Source of the DNA: an uncultured Actinomycetes bacterium
Lineage (GTDB): Bacteria > Actinomycetota > Actinomycetes > Mycobacteriales > Mycobacteriaceae
NCBI GenBank assembly: GCA_903862565.1
Contig: CAIOYU010000053.1
Span: forward strand, 1 to 43,898
Direction of reading: 5' to 3'
Length of the DNA stretch: 43,898 nt
Part shown: in pieces, positions 19,365 through 29,725 of the stretch
Layout: every line of letters starts with the position of its first letter
Position numbering within the stretch: position 1 is the stretch's first letter
The notes under the pieces: model-generated
The model's input: the letters and a program-made list of their open reading frames with translations, nothing else
What the model was told of the DNA's origin: nothing
The model's database searches: none
Position numbers and translations under genes: made by a program

Positions 19365-19408
19365 CAGCCCAGTATGCGCGGACCCATCGAGGTGGTTGAC
19401 TCTGGCCT

Positions 19409-20068
19409 GTGATGCTCAGCGACAGACTCGGGCCAGGCAGTCCCGCAGCGCTCCGGGTCGGTACGGCCGGCGTGGCCGGCCTGGGTACGGCGTTCGCAAC
19501 CGGACTGAACACCCAACGGGCCTACGCACCCGCTGTCGGGTGGATCACCACGGCCGTGGTTTACCTGGCCTGGACCTGGGCGGTGACATGGCGGATGGAC
19601 GCGGCGGCCACCAAGGATCACGCCCTCTTTCACGAACGCGACGGCACCCGGCACACCGCCCACGTAATCGTCACCATCGCCAGCATGGCCAGCCTCGGCG
19701 GCGTGGCCTATCTGCTGTGGGCCACCTCGGGAGACAAACCCGATCTGGCGGCCGGGATCGTCGGCGTGCTCAGCGTCTTCGCGTCGTGGTTCACCATCCA
19801 CACCGTCTACATGCTGCGTTACGCCAGGTTGTACTACACCGCGCCGGACCCGCAATCCCCCGGCATCGACTACGAGGGCGATCCGCCCACCTATGTCGAC
19901 TTCGCCTACCTCGCCTTCACCATCGGCATGTGCTACTCGCTCTCCGACAACGGGGTGACCAGCCGCACGCTCCGAATAGCCGTCCTCTCGCAAGCCATGG
20001 TCTCGTATCTGCTGGGCACGATCATCATCGCGATCACGCTCAATCTGGTGGGCGGGTTGGCCGGCTGA
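19409..20068 (+). CDS. DUF1345-like membrane protein
   Basis: Several TM segments; [49 protein letters not shown]. Confidence 0.8.
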   Translation: MMLSDRLGPGSPAALRVGTAGVAGLGTAFATGLNTQRAYAPAVGWITTAVVYLAWTWAVTWRMDAAATKDHALFHERDGTRHTAHVIVTIASMASLGGVAYLLWATSGDKPDLAAGIVGVLSVFASWFTIHTVYMLRYARLYYTAPDPQSPGIDYEGDPPTYVDFAYLAFTIGMCYSLSDNGVTSRTLRIAVLSQAMVSYLLGTIIIAITLNLVGGLAG

Positions 20069-20940
20069 TGGCGACAGTCGCACAGTGGATCGAGGGGGCG
20101 CGCCCGCGGACGCTCCCCAACGCGATCGCGCCGGTGATAGCGGGAACCGGGGCCGCGGCCTGGCTGGGCTCCGCCGTGTGGTGGAAAGCCCTTCTCGCAC
20201 TGACTGTTTCGCTGGCATTGATCGTCGGGGTGAACTACGCCAACGACTATTCCGACGGAATCCGCGGCACCGACGACGAGCGCGCCGGGCCGTTGCGACT
20301 AGTGGGCTCCAAGCTCGCCACGCCGCGGGCGGTGCTGACGGCGGCGGTCATCAGTCTGGGCGTCGCCGCAGTAGCCGGCGTGGCACTGGCCCTGGTGAGC
20401 GCGCCCTGGCTGATCGCAGTCGGCGCTGCGTGCATTGCCGGAGCCTGGCTCTACACCGGCGGATCTCGGCCCTACGGCTACGCCGGGTTCGGCGAGGTCG
20501 CGGTGTTCGTGTTCTTCGGGCTGGTGGCGGTGCTGGGCACGCAGTACACGCAGGCATTGCGCATCGACTGGGTGGGCCTGGTCCTGGCGGTGGCGACGGG
20601 CGCACTGTCGTCGGCGGTGTTGGTGGCCAACAATCTGCGCGACATCCCGACCGACGCGGTCTCCGGGAAGATGACGCTGGCGGTGCGGATCGGCGACAGC
20701 CGGACCCGGGTGCTCTACCAGGCGCTGGTCGCGCTCGCCGGGCTCCTCACGTTGGGGCTGACGGCGGCGACGCCGTGGTGCGCGGCGGGCTTACTCGCGG
20801 TTCCGCTGGGAATGCGGGCGGCGGCACCGGTGCGGTCGGGAAAGACCGGGCGCGACCTCATCCCGGTGCTGCGCGACACCGGCTTGACCATGCTGGTCTG
20901 GTCGGTGGCGGTGGCGGCCGCATTGGCGATCGGCGGCTGA
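20068..20940 (+). CDS. menA: 1,4-Dihydroxy-2-naphthoate polyprenyltransferase
   Basis: From ATG 20068: [84 protein letters not shown]. Confidence 0.95.
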   Translation: MATVAQWIEGARPRTLPNAIAPVIAGTGAAAWLGSAVWWKALLALTVSLALIVGVNYANDYSDGIRGTDDERAGPLRLVGSKLATPRAVLTAAVISLGVAAVAGVALALVSAPWLIAVGAACIAGAWLYTGGSRPYGYAGFGEVAVFVFFGLVAVLGTQYTQALRIDWVGLVLAVATGALSSAVLVANNLRDIPTDAVSGKMTLAVRIGDSRTRVLYQALVALAGLLTLGLTAATPWCAAGLLAVPLGMRAAAPVRSGKTGRDLIPVLRDTGLTMLVWSVAVAAALAIGG

Positions 20941-20944
20941 CGAA

Positions 20945-21259
20945 CTACTTGCCGTCACCGCGGAGCCGCGCCTGCAACTGATCGCGTTCGAGGCGGCGCC
21001 GTTCATCCACGGCGGCGATGCCCGCGGTCGCCCGACGCCGCAACGGGGCCAGCAACCAGATGCCCAACGGCAGCGCCACGATGATGCCGAAGAGCATCGC
21101 CACCACCAACGGCACTTCGACGTTGATCAGGCGCGCACCGAAGAAGATCGCCGCCGTCAGCGCCGCCACCAGAACCAGTCGGGCCAAGGTGTAAGCGACG
21201 ACATCGCGAACCATGCGGCCGGTGGCACCGGCGTCGGAGCCCTCTGGTGAATTCGTCAC
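20945..21259 (-). CDS. DUF4229-like membrane protein (Rv0531-like)
   Basis: RDVVAYTLARLVLVAALTAAIFFGARLINVEVPLVVAMLFGIIVALPLGIWLL, then basic C-terminus. Confidence 0.75.
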   Translation of the reverse strand: MTNSPEGSDAGATGRMVRDVVAYTLARLVLVAALTAAIFFGARLINVEVPLVVAMLFGIIVALPLGIWLLAPLRRRATAGIAAVDERRRLERDQLQARLRGDGK

Positions 21260-21309
21260 GGCCGAAAGCCTACCGACGAGCGTATATTCGCAACCAAGGA
21301 GGTTTCCCT

Positions 21310-21471
21310 GTGTTGTACCTGCTGCTCATCCTGGTCGCCGCGGCGCTTGTCTACGTAACCCTGCGTGCGGTGCGCACCCAGACCAGCCGGTCGGCCACCC
21401 GTGTGATCGGACCCGACGACGATCCGGAGTTCCTCCGTCGACTCGGCCAGGGGGACAACAACCCCCGCTAA
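21310..21471 (+). CDS. Small single-pass membrane protein
   Basis: From GTG 21310: VLYLLLILVAAALVYVTLRAVRTQTSRSATRVIGPDDDPEFLRRLGQGDNNPR (53 aa). Confidence 0.65.
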   Translation: MLYLLLILVAAALVYVTLRAVRTQTSRSATRVIGPDDDPEFLRRLGQGDNNPR

Positions 21472-22442
21472 TTCACTCCCGCGTAGGAGTGCAGACCGAC
21501 GGTGACGAGGTTGATGAAGAACAGGTTGAACACCATCGCCACGAAGCCGACGACATTGATCCAGGCCGCCTTCTTGTCACGCCACCCCGCTGTCGACCGG
21601 GCGTGCAGATAGGCCGCGTAGACCACCCACGCGATGAACGACACCGTCTCCTTGGGATCCCAGCCCCAGAATCGGCCCCACGCTTCCTCGGCCCAGATGG
21701 CACCGAAGATCACTCCGAACCCGAAGACCGGGAACCCGAAGATCGTGGTCCGGTAGGCGATGCGGTCCAGCGTCTGGGCGTCGGGGAGCTTCGCGGCGAT
21801 CCGGGCCAATGGCCCCTGCGCACCGGGCTCCCCGTACTTGGACATCTTCAGCAGGAACAGGATGCTGGCCACCCCGGCGACGAGGAACACCCCGGAGCCC
21901 AGACTGACCACCGATACGTGGATGGGCAACCAGTAGGACTGCAGCGCGGGCATCACCGGGGCGGCGTTCGTGTACAGCCATTTGCCCGACACGGTGAGCA
22001 GGATCAGCACCGGCGCCAGAACGAACACCCACAGCGCACGGTACTGCGGCTTGCGCAGCACAACCGCACCCGCGACCAGACCGCAGAAGCTGGTCAGGTT
22101 GATGAACTCGTACATGTTGCCCCACGGCACCCGACCGGTGGCCAGGCCGCGGAGCACGATGCAGCCGAACAGCAGCGCGATGCCCAGGTAGACCAGAGAC
22201 AGACCGGCCCGGCCGAAGCGCTCGGCGAGCGGGCGTGCCGAGGCGTCGACGACGACACCCGGGGCTTCGGCTGTCCCGGCCACACCGCCGGCGTAAGCCA
22301 ATTCCCGCTGCTCGACCTGCTCACCACGACTGGAGGCCAACTCGACGGCCAGCAGTAGCAGCGCCAGAACCAGGACCACGACGGACCCGGTGAAGGCCCA
22401 GTCCGAATAACGGGCGAGGCCGATGTCGATGGTGGTGTTCAC
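21468..22442 (-). CDS. ccsA: Cytochrome c biogenesis protein CcsA/ResC-like
   Basis: From GTG 22442; heme-handling motif WGRFWGWDPKETVSFIAWVVYAAYLHAR; WGNMYEF. Confidence 0.93.
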   Translation of the reverse strand: MNTTIDIGLARYSDWAFTGSVVVLVLALLLLAVELASSRGEQVEQRELAYAGGVAGTAEAPGVVVDASARPLAERFGRAGLSLVYLGIALLFGCIVLRGLATGRVPWGNMYEFINLTSFCGLVAGAVVLRKPQYRALWVFVLAPVLILLTVSGKWLYTNAAPVMPALQSYWLPIHVSVVSLGSGVFLVAGVASILFLLKMSKYGEPGAQGPLARIAAKLPDAQTLDRIAYRTTIFGFPVFGFGVIFGAIWAEEAWGRFWGWDPKETVSFIAWVVYAAYLHARSTAGWRDKKAAWINVVGFVAMVFNLFFINLVTVGLHSYAGVN

Positions 22443-24085
22443 GCCTTCTCCTCTCGGCGATCCGCATCCGCTACTCGCTGAGCCGACGCGCGATCCGCAT
22501 CCGCTACTCGCTGAGCCGACGCGCGATCCGCATCCGCTACTCGCTGGGCCGACGCGCGATCCGCATCCGCTACTCGCTGGGCCAGCTTCTCGAACTCCCC
22601 GCCCCAGCCGGAGTTGTCGGTGCGGGCCAGCCCGCCCAGTTCGACGTTCACCGTACCGCTCCCATCGCCGGTGATGCGCGCCCAGACCCGACGCCGGCGG
22701 ACCAGCAGCGACACCATCAGGCCGGCCATCATCGTCAGCGCCGAGACCAGCACCCACCCCTGGCTGGGGTCGTGAGAGACCTGCAGGTTGACGAACGGGG
22801 TTGCGCCGTCGAAGCGCACCACCGTGCCGTCGTCGAGGCGGACCTCCTCACCGAGGCCGAGGTTGACCCGTTTGAGCTTGGTCAGCCGCTTCTGCTCGAT
22901 CAGCAGCGGGTCGAGGTTGAACAGCGACTGGGGCTTACCAGTGTCCAACCCCGCGTCACCGCGGTAGATGTCGATCGCGACCGCGGGATCCTTCATATCG
23001 GGAAAGCTCGACGACAGCAGCTTGCCGTCCATCTGCTGGGTCGGAGCGAACAGCCCGGTGATGGCGATCTGGTGCTTGCGGCGCTGATCCGGGGGGTACA
23101 GCCCGGCCGGCGGGTCGAAGCGGACCGTGCCCGACGACAGCAGCGTCGTCGCGTTGTCCGGCCGGAACTGCACGGTCTGTGTTCGCTTCTGACCGCCGGG
23201 AAAGGTGACGGTGAAGGTCGGGGCGTAGCCGTGACCCTGCAGGTACACCCGATCACCGCCGACGCGGAGCGGGTGGTTGACCTCGAGCCGGTACGGCCTC
23301 CACGTGCCGGTCGTGAGATCGGCTCCGGCCTGATAGTCGATGTTCGACGCGAATGAGGTGGCCTGTCCGGTGGGCAGGTAGCGGGCCTGGAAGTCGTTGA
23401 CCCGCACACACATCGGATAGAGCTCGGTGCCGTCGACCTTGTTACCGGCCCGGAACGAGTCGTACGCGGCCGGTGATGCCGAGCAGAAGCCGGGTCCGCC
23501 GTTGGCGACGACGATGACGTTGCCCTCGTAGCCGAAGAGCTTCCCGACCGCGATCGCCACCAGCAGGCCCAGCAGCGAGAAGTGGAAGACGATGTTGCCG
23601 AACTCGCGCAGGTAACCCTTCTCCGCGGAGATCTCCGTGACGCCACCGGTCTCACGGGTGACCTTCCGCCAGCCCTTCAACTGCGCCGAGATTCGTGCGG
23701 CGACGCTCTCCGGTGTGCCGGGGACGACGGCGTCGGCGAACTTGGGCAGCCGGGCCAGATTGCGGGGTGCGGGAACCGGGGCGGCGCGCAGCGTCCGGAA
23801 GTGCTCGATGGTGCGCGGGGTGAGGCAGCCCACCAGTGAGATGAACAACAGCACGTAGATGGCGGTGAACCAGAAGCTGGAGAAGACGTCGAACATCTGC
23901 AGCCGGTCGAGCCACGGGCCGATCACCGGATGTTGAGCGAGGTACTTCTCCACTTTGGAGGCATTGAGGCTGCGTTGCGGCAGCAGCGCCCCAGGTACCG
24001 CGCCGAGTGCGAGCAGGAACAGCAGCGCCAGGGCGGTGCCCATCGACGTCAGCGCGCGCCAGATGTTGCGCGCCAACCGGGTCAT
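22439..24085 (-). CDS. resB: Cytochrome c biogenesis protein ResB with tandem-repeat C-terminus
   Basis: From ATG 24085: MTRLARNIWRALTSMGTALALLFLLALGAVPGALLPQRSL; ResB-like central region; C-terminus AQRVADADRAS repeated. Confidence 0.92.
   Translation of the reverse strand: MTRLARNIWRALTSMGTALALLFLLALGAVPGALLPQRSLNASKVEKYLAQHPVIGPWLDRLQMFDVFSSFWFTAIYVLLFISLVGCLTPRTIEHFRTLRAAPVPAPRNLARLPKFADAVVPGTPESVAARISAQLKGWRKVTRETGGVTEISAEKGYLREFGNIVFHFSLLGLLVAIAVGKLFGYEGNVIVVANGGPGFCSASPAAYDSFRAGNKVDGTELYPMCVRVNDFQARYLPTGQATSFASNIDYQAGADLTTGTWRPYRLEVNHPLRVGGDRVYLQGHGYAPTFTVTFPGGQKRTQTVQFRPDNATTLLSSGTVRFDPPAGLYPPDQRRKHQIAITGLFAPTQQMDGKLLSSSFPDMKDPAVAIDIYRGDAGLDTGKPQSLFNLDPLLIEQKRLTKLKRVNLGLGEEVRLDDGTVVRFDGATPFVNLQVSHDPSQGWVLVSALTMMAGLMVSLLVRRRRVWARITGDGSGTVNVELGGLARTDNSGWGGEFEKLAQRVADADRASAQRVADADRASAQRVADADRASAQRVADADRREEKA
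22458..22589 (+). repeat. 33-bp tandem repeat, about 3.8 copies (ResB C-terminus)
   Basis: Unit CGATCCGCATCCGCTACTCGCTGRGCCGACGCG at 22458, 22491, 22524 and 22557 (last copy diverges near its end). Confidence 0.97.
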
Positions 24086-24834
24086 ATCGGCAGCCTCACA
24101 TCGCTGACGAAGGCGTCCCGCACCCAGGAAATGAAGTCGTTCCACACCCCGGTCAGCAGAGCAACGCCGACGACGATCAGAAGCACACCACCGAACACCT
24201 GGATGCCACGGGTGTGCCGGCGCAACCAGCCGAATGCGCCCACCGCCCAACCGGATCCGAGTGCGAGCAGGACGAACGGGATACCCAGGCCAAGGCAGTA
24301 GGCGATCACCATCGCGACACCCCGGGCCACGCTGGCGCCGTCGGTGGCCGATGCCACGGCGATCACCCCGGTGAGCGTGGGCCCCAGGCAGGGCGTCCAG
24401 CCCAGTGCGAACACAGCGCCGAGCAGTGGCGCCCCAGCCAGGCCGGCCAATTGCCGCGGGGCGAAACGGGCCTGACGCTGCAACGCCGGGATGAAGCCGA
24501 TGAAGGCCAGGCCCATGACGATGGTGACCACTCCCCCGATGCGCTGCAGCGCGACCTGATTGGTGATCAGCGAGCTCGTCATCCCGAGCACGGCCACGGT
24601 GCCCAGGATGAACACCACGGTGAAGCCGGCGACGAAGAGCAGCGCCGACCCGGCCACCCGCCACCGCCTGCCGGCCGGATCGTCAGCCCCGACCACGGCC
24701 GCCAGATACGACAGATAGCCCGGGACCAGGGGCACCACGCACGGCGAGGCGAAAGACACCAGCCCGGCCAGCACACACAGGCCGAGGGCGACCACCAGCG
24801 GACCGGCGGCCGCCGTCTCGGTCAGACCCGTCAC
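24082..24834 (-). CDS. ccdA: Cytochrome c biogenesis protein CcdA
   Basis: SFASPCVVPLVPGYLSYL; ALGWTPCLGPTLTGVIAVAS; multi-TM. Confidence 0.93.
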   Translation of the reverse strand: MTGLTETAAAGPLVVALGLCVLAGLVSFASPCVVPLVPGYLSYLAAVVGADDPAGRRWRVAGSALLFVAGFTVVFILGTVAVLGMTSSLITNQVALQRIGGVVTIVMGLAFIGFIPALQRQARFAPRQLAGLAGAPLLGAVFALGWTPCLGPTLTGVIAVASATDGASVARGVAMVIAYCLGLGIPFVLLALGSGWAVGAFGWLRRHTRGIQVFGGVLLIVVGVALLTGVWNDFISWVRDAFVSDVRLPI

Positions 24835-25430
24835 GATTTCTCCGGGGCAGGTTCGGCAGCCAGTCGCTGGACCAGGGGCATGAGATCCTCGGCGAGCAGT
24901 TCACGCAGGAAGACCGCGGCCACCCGATGCTCGCGGTCGAGCACAACGGTGGAGGGGATGACGGTCGTGGGGTATTTGCCGCCGAAGGCGATCATGGTCC
25001 GCATCGCCGGGTCGTAGATCGACGGGAAGGTGACCTTGCGGTCGGTCACGAAGTCCCGCGGGGCGTCGATGTCGTTGTCACGGACGTCGATTCCCAGGAG
25101 TGCCACGCCCTGGTCGCGGGTGGCGTCGTACACCTTCTGCAGCTGGGTGATCTCAGCGCGGCACGGCCCGCACCACTGACCCCAGATATTGATCACCACC
25201 ACCTTGCCGGCGAAGTCGTTCAGCGAGAGGGTCTTTGCGGTGTCGGCCAGTGACGGCCCCGACAGCGGGCCGGGTTTCCCTCGGCTGGCCGGCGGGTCGT
25301 AGGTGATGTCGGTCTTGCCGCCGGGAGCAACGAACTCGAATGTGCCGCCCTGCGCGACGGCGTCGTCGCCGGTGGAGCAGCCGACCAGCACCCCGGCCGC
25401 GATCACCGCGAGCGCAACGAGCCGCTTCAC
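24831..25430 (-). CDS. TlpA/ResA-like thioredoxin lipoprotein
   Basis: From GTG 25430: lipobox VLVGC; INIWGQWCGPCRAEI; GIDVRDN. Confidence 0.92.
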   Translation of the reverse strand: MKRLVALAVIAAGVLVGCSTGDDAVAQGGTFEFVAPGGKTDITYDPPASRGKPGPLSGPSLADTAKTLSLNDFAGKVVVINIWGQWCGPCRAEITQLQKVYDATRDQGVALLGIDVRDNDIDAPRDFVTDRKVTFPSIYDPAMRTMIAFGGKYPTTVIPSTVVLDREHRVAAVFLRELLAEDLMPLVQRLAAEPAPEKS

Positions 25431-26035
25431 CGTCCGCCGAGCTCCGAGTAACCCCAGCCGACGTAGTCGGCGCCGTCGAAGTAGAACGACGTCACCGATG
25501 CCAGGTTGCACATCCGGCGGGTCGGGAAGTGATGCAGCGGTTTGTCGTTCATCGCCCGGCGCAGGGTTTCCACCGGCAATTGGTGGCTGACGCACACCGC
25601 CTCATGTCCGGCGCCCCGGATGCGGGCGCGGCCCAGTGCGCCCTTCATCCGCTCGGCGATCTCGTGATAGGGCTCGCCCCACGACGGCCTGCGGGGGTTG
25701 CGCAGATGCCACCAGTTGCGCGGATCGCGCAGCGCGCCGTCGCCCGGCGAGACCCGCTGCCCCTGAAAGACGTTGTGCGACTCGATGAGCGCCTCGTCGA
25801 CATCGATGGGCAGCCCGTGCTTGGCGGCGATCGGGGTGGCGGTCTCCTGCGCGCGCTCCAACGGAGAAGCCACGACGTAGACGATGTCGCGCTGAGCCAT
25901 CCACTCGGCGACGGCCTCGGCCTGCGCGCGACCCCGTTCGGAGAGGTGGTAATCCGGAAGCCGGCCGTACAGGATGGCTTCCGGGTTGTGGACTTCGCCG
26001 TGGCGCATCACGTGTACAACGGTCCTGCCCGTCAT
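25427..26035 (-). CDS. Histidine phosphatase family protein
   Basis: [30 protein letters not shown] (RHG); [14 protein letters not shown]. Confidence 0.92.
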   Translation of the reverse strand: MTGRTVVHVMRHGEVHNPEAILYGRLPDYHLSERGRAQAEAVAEWMAQRDIVYVVASPLERAQETATPIAAKHGLPIDVDEALIESHNVFQGQRVSPGDGALRDPRNWWHLRNPRRPSWGEPYHEIAERMKGALGRARIRGAGHEAVCVSHQLPVETLRRAMNDKPLHHFPTRRMCNLASVTSFYFDGADYVGWGYSELGGR

Positions 26036-27345
26036 GCCGGTCTCGCTTTCGCTGCAGCCTGCGCGGCGGCGGGAAGCGCGGCCGCGATGTGATCGAAGGC
26101 GTCGTCGTCGAGAGCCGCTGAGACGAACCAGGTTTCGAAGGCACTTGGCGGCGCGTACACCCCGGCGTCGAGCAGGGCGTGGAAGAACGGTGGGAACCGC
26201 CAGGTGTCGCTCGCCTTCGCCGAGGCGAAGTCGGTGACCGGGTCCTCGGTGAAGAACACCGAAAAGAAACTGCCGCCCCGGGCCACCTGATGCGCCACGG
26301 ACGCCTCGGTCAACGCCGCAGACAACAGCCCGGCCAATCGGTCGGCGTTGGCATTGAGCGCCGCGTACACAGACGCGTCCGCGTGCCGCAGCGTGGCCAA
26401 CCCGGCTGCCACTGCGACCGGGTTTCCCGACAGTGTGCCGGCCTGATACACCGGCCCGAGCGGCGCGAGGCGTTCCATCACGTCGCGGCGTCCGCCGAAC
26501 GCGGCCGCGGGCAGTCCGCCGCTCATCACCTTGCCGAAGGTGAACAGGTCGGCCTCGACGGGATCGACTCCGTACCAACCGGATCGGCTGATCCGGAAGC
26601 CCGTCATCACCTCGTCGAGGATCAGCAGCGCGCCGTATTCGGCGGTGATCCGGCGCAGGGCGGCATTGAAGCCGGGTAGTGGCGCCACCGCTCCCATGTT
26701 CCCGGGGCAGGCCTCGGTGATGACCGCGGCGATGCCGTCTCCGTGCGCGGCGAAGGCCTCCTCGACTGCGGCAATGTCGTTGTAGGGCAACACGATCGTG
26801 TCGGCAGCGGTGGCACCGGTGACACCCGGCGACGACGGCAGCCCCAGCGTGGCGACCCCGGAGCCGGCGTCGGCAAGCAGGGCGTCGACGTGCCCGTGGT
26901 AGCAGCCGGAGAACTTCACGATCTTGGACCGGCCGGTGAAACCTCGCGCCAGCCGGACCGCGCTCATGGTGGCCTCGGTGCCGGAGTTGACCAGCCGCAC
27001 CCGTTGCACCGGCGCCACGCGCTCGATGATCGCGGCCGCCAACTCGGTCTCGCCCGGGGTGGGAGCGCCAAAGGACAGTCCCTGGGCGGCGGCGCGTTGG
27101 ACGGCGTCGACCACAGCGGGATGGGCATGCCCCAGGATCATCGGGCCCCACGAACACACGAGATCGACGTACCGGTTGCCGTCGGCGTCGGTGATCCAGC
27201 ACCCCTGGCCCGACGTGATGTAGCGGGGCGTCCCACCGACCGCGCTGAACGCACGCACCGGCGAGTTCACCCCGCCCGGGATCACCCCGCACGCCTCGGC
27301 GAACAGCCTCGCGGAGTTCGTCTGCGGTGCATCCTGCTCAGGCAT
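26032..27345 (-). CDS. hemL: Glutamate-1-semialdehyde 2,1-aminomutase
   Basis: [64 protein letters not shown]. Confidence 0.95.
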   Translation of the reverse strand: MPEQDAPQTNSARLFAEACGVIPGGVNSPVRAFSAVGGTPRYITSGQGCWITDADGNRYVDLVCSWGPMILGHAHPAVVDAVQRAAAQGLSFGAPTPGETELAAAIIERVAPVQRVRLVNSGTEATMSAVRLARGFTGRSKIVKFSGCYHGHVDALLADAGSGVATLGLPSSPGVTGATAADTIVLPYNDIAAVEEAFAAHGDGIAAVITEACPGNMGAVAPLPGFNAALRRITAEYGALLILDEVMTGFRISRSGWYGVDPVEADLFTFGKVMSGGLPAAAFGGRRDVMERLAPLGPVYQAGTLSGNPVAVAAGLATLRHADASVYAALNANADRLAGLLSAALTEASVAHQVARGGSFFSVFFTEDPVTDFASAKASDTWRFPPFFHALLDAGVYAPPSAFETWFVSAALDDDAFDHIAAALPAAAQAAAKARPA

Positions 27346-27444
27346 GCAACCAGTGTCCCAGCCGGTGAATCCGGGTGAGGACCGAGGTCTCCGCCGCTGA
27401 GGACTAAGGTCCCGACCTGCGGAGCGCAGGAGAGGATCGGCGTT

Positions 27445-27462
27445 AGTTAAGGTACCCTAACT
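27445..27462 (+). promoter_or_regulatory. DtxR/IdeR/MntR-like palindrome overlapping a putative -10 of feoA
   Basis: AGTTAAGGTACCCTAACT, imperfect palindrome with one mismatched pair; contains TACCCT (27453-27458), 6 nt before ATG 27465. Confidence 0.6.
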
Positions 27463-27464
27463 TC

Positions 27465-27764
27465 ATGTCCTCGGTCTCCGAACGGATGAGCGCGCGCGTG
27501 CTGGTTGCCGGCCATGTTTCCGCAGCCGGGCCAAGCCTGGCCGACATGGAACGCGGCCAACGGGCGCGTGTTCTCGGCTACGACGACGACGTCGAAGCCA
27601 GTGCGGCCCGGCGTCTGTTCGACCTCGGCCTGGTGCCCGGAATCGAAGTGACCATGGTGCGACGCGCACCCCTGCGCGACCCGGTGATCTTCCGGGTCGG
27701 TGACTACGAGATCGCACTGCGCCGCGCACAAGCCCGCAGCATCCACGTGGAATTCGTCCGGTGA
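27465..27764 (+). CDS. feoA: Ferrous iron transport protein A (SH3-like)
   Basis: LADMERGQRARVLGYDDDVEASAARRLFDLGLVPGIEVTMVRRAPLRDPVIFRVGDYEIALRRAQARSIHV; directly before feoB. Confidence 0.93.
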   Translation: MSSVSERMSARVLVAGHVSAAGPSLADMERGQRARVLGYDDDVEASAARRLFDLGLVPGIEVTMVRRAPLRDPVIFRVGDYEIALRRAQARSIHVEFVR

Positions 27765-29725
27765 GCGGCGCACACGATCACTGCGGGGGCGGCGCCGCAA
27801 CCTCCACCGAGCACGCCGGCCTGACCCGGTTCGCCGTCGTCGGAAGCCCCAACTCCGGCAAGACCACACTGTTCAACGCGCTGACCGGACTGCATGCCAA
27901 GACCGGCAACTACCCCGGCGTCACGGTCTCCCGCTACGAGGGAACCACGCGCCTCGGCGAGCACGAGTCCGTCGTGGTCGAGGATCTTCCGGGTACCTAC
28001 AGCCTGGACCCGATCAGCCCCGACGAGCAGATCGTCGTCGACGTCCTGGACACCGACCACCACAACACCCGAGTGGACGTCCCGGACGCCATGCTCGTCA
28101 CGCTCAACGCGACGACACTGCGCCGCTCGCTGGGACTGCTGGCGCAGCTTCAGCAGACCGGCCTGCCGATCTGCGTCGTGCTGACCTTCAGCGACGACCT
28201 GGCCCGGCGCAACGGCCAGATCGACATCCCGGCGTTCACCCGCGCACTCGGCGTTCCGGTGGTGACGGTGGTGGCCGGGCACCGCGACGGCCTGGCCGAT
28301 CTGCGGCATGTGATGGCGCGGGTCGATTCGTGGGCCAACCCGGTGGTGCCGCCACCCACCGACCCGGCGGAGGTGACCGGCTGGGTGGATTCGGTGCTCG
28401 AGTCCTCCGGATACCGACTGCCCGAAATCGACAAGCGCACCCACCGGATCGACTCGCTGGTGCTGCACCCGGTGATCGGCACCGCGATCTTCCTGCTGAC
28501 GATGTTCGTCTTCTTCCAGACCATCTTCGCTGTCGCCGCCCCACTGCAGGACTACGTCGAGACGTTCTTCGGCTGGCTGGGCGGGCTGGTGGCGGACAAC
28601 GTGCACATCGGCTGGCTCTCGGCGTTCCTCTCCCAGGCGGTGATCGGGGGCGTGGGCAGTGTGCTGGTGTTCGTGCCGCAGATCGCGCTGCTGTTCGTGC
28701 TCATCGCGCTGTTGGAGGGAACGGGGTATCTGGCCCGTGCGGCGTTCCTGATGGACCGGGTGATGGCCCGCGCCGGGCTGGAGGGCCGCGCGTTCGTAGC
28801 ACTGCTGTCGTCGTTCGCCTGCGCGATTCCCGGCATCATGGCCACTCGGTCGTTACCGTCGGCCAAGGACCGGCTGGCCACCATGATGGGCGCACCGCTG
28901 ATGACGTGCTCGGCCCGCCTGCCGGTCTACATCCTGCTGGTGAGCCTGCTGCTGCCATCGGAGGCGAAGGTCGGGCTGTTCAACGCCCGCGGCGTGGTGA
29001 TGTTCGCGCTGTACCTGTTCGGGGCGCTGTCGGCGATGGCGACCGCGGCGTTGTTCAAGAAACTCACCTCCCGCAGCGGCCCCATGCTGCCCTTCTACAT
29101 GGAGATGCCGCCGTATCAGATACCGCGGTGGCGCAACGTGGGCGCCGAGGTGTGGACGGCCACGTCGGCGTTCCTGCGCAAGGTGACGTCGATCATCCTG
29201 GCGACCACTGTGGTGCTCTGGGTGCTGCTGAACCTGCCGATGCGCGGTGACGCGGAACTGAGCGCCGCCGGGATCGACACCGAAGACAGCGCCGCTGTCG
29301 CCTCCTACGTGATCGACCACTCCTACGCAGCCTCGGTGGGCCGGGCCGTCGAACCGGTGTTCTCCCCGCTGGGCTTCGACTGGCGGATCAACATCGGGAT
29401 CCTCTCGTCGCTGGCCGCACGGGAGGTGTTCGTCGCCACCCTGGGTCAGGTGGCTGCGGCCGAGAACCCCGAAGAGCCTGCGAAGGCATTGCAGGACATG
29501 ACGGTTCAGACCGGGCCCGACGCGGGCCGCACCCTGTTCGACGCCCCCACCATCGCCGCCCTGCTGGTGTTCTTCATGTACGCACTGCAGTGCATGTCGA
29601 CGGTCGCGGTGCTGCGCCGGGAGAGCGGTTCGTGGAAGTGGCCGGCTCTGGCGTTCGGTTACATGTTCGTGCTGGCCTGGTTGCTGGCCTTCGCGGCGCG
29701 GACGGTTGTTGCCGGGCTCGTGTGA
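27761..29725 (+). CDS. feoB: Ferrous iron transporter B
   Basis: G1 GSPNSGKTTLFNALTG, NYPGVTVSRYEG, DLPGTYSL; Gate-like core (SSFACAIPGIMATRS, MTCSARLPVYILL). Confidence 0.96.
   Translation: MSGAHDHCGGGAATSTEHAGLTRFAVVGSPNSGKTTLFNALTGLHAKTGNYPGVTVSRYEGTTRLGEHESVVVEDLPGTYSLDPISPDEQIVVDVLDTDHHNTRVDVPDAMLVTLNATTLRRSLGLLAQLQQTGLPICVVLTFSDDLARRNGQIDIPAFTRALGVPVVTVVAGHRDGLADLRHVMARVDSWANPVVPPPTDPAEVTGWVDSVLESSGYRLPEIDKRTHRIDSLVLHPVIGTAIFLLTMFVFFQTIFAVAAPLQDYVETFFGWLGGLVADNVHIGWLSAFLSQAVIGGVGSVLVFVPQIALLFVLIALLEGTGYLARAAFLMDRVMARAGLEGRAFVALLSSFACAIPGIMATRSLPSAKDRLATMMGAPLMTCSARLPVYILLVSLLLPSEAKVGLFNARGVVMFALYLFGALSAMATAALFKKLTSRSGPMLPFYMEMPPYQIPRWRNVGAEVWTATSAFLRKVTSIILATTVVLWVLLNLPMRGDAELSAAGIDTEDSAAVASYVIDHSYAASVGRAVEPVFSPLGFDWRINIGILSSLAAREVFVATLGQVAAAENPEEPAKALQDMTVQTGPDAGRTLFDAPTIAALLVFFMYALQCMSTVAVLRRESGSWKWPALAFGYMFVLAWLLAFAARTVVAGLV

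Noticed and set aside
22458-22589. CRISPR array
   Set aside because: Repeats are directly adjacent with no spacers and lie inside the resB reading frame.
25427-27292. 621-aa minus-strand ORF as one protein
   Set aside because: Only the C-terminal part (from 26035) is a real histidine phosphatase; the rest is an out-of-frame shadow of hemL.
27700-29250. 516-aa plus-strand ORF
   Set aside because: Out-of-frame shadow of feoB; Arg/Gly/Pro-rich.
29590-29721. N-terminal extension of the Nfu-like protein
   Set aside because: Lies inside feoB in another frame; the GTG at 29722 overlapping the feoB stop is the better start.
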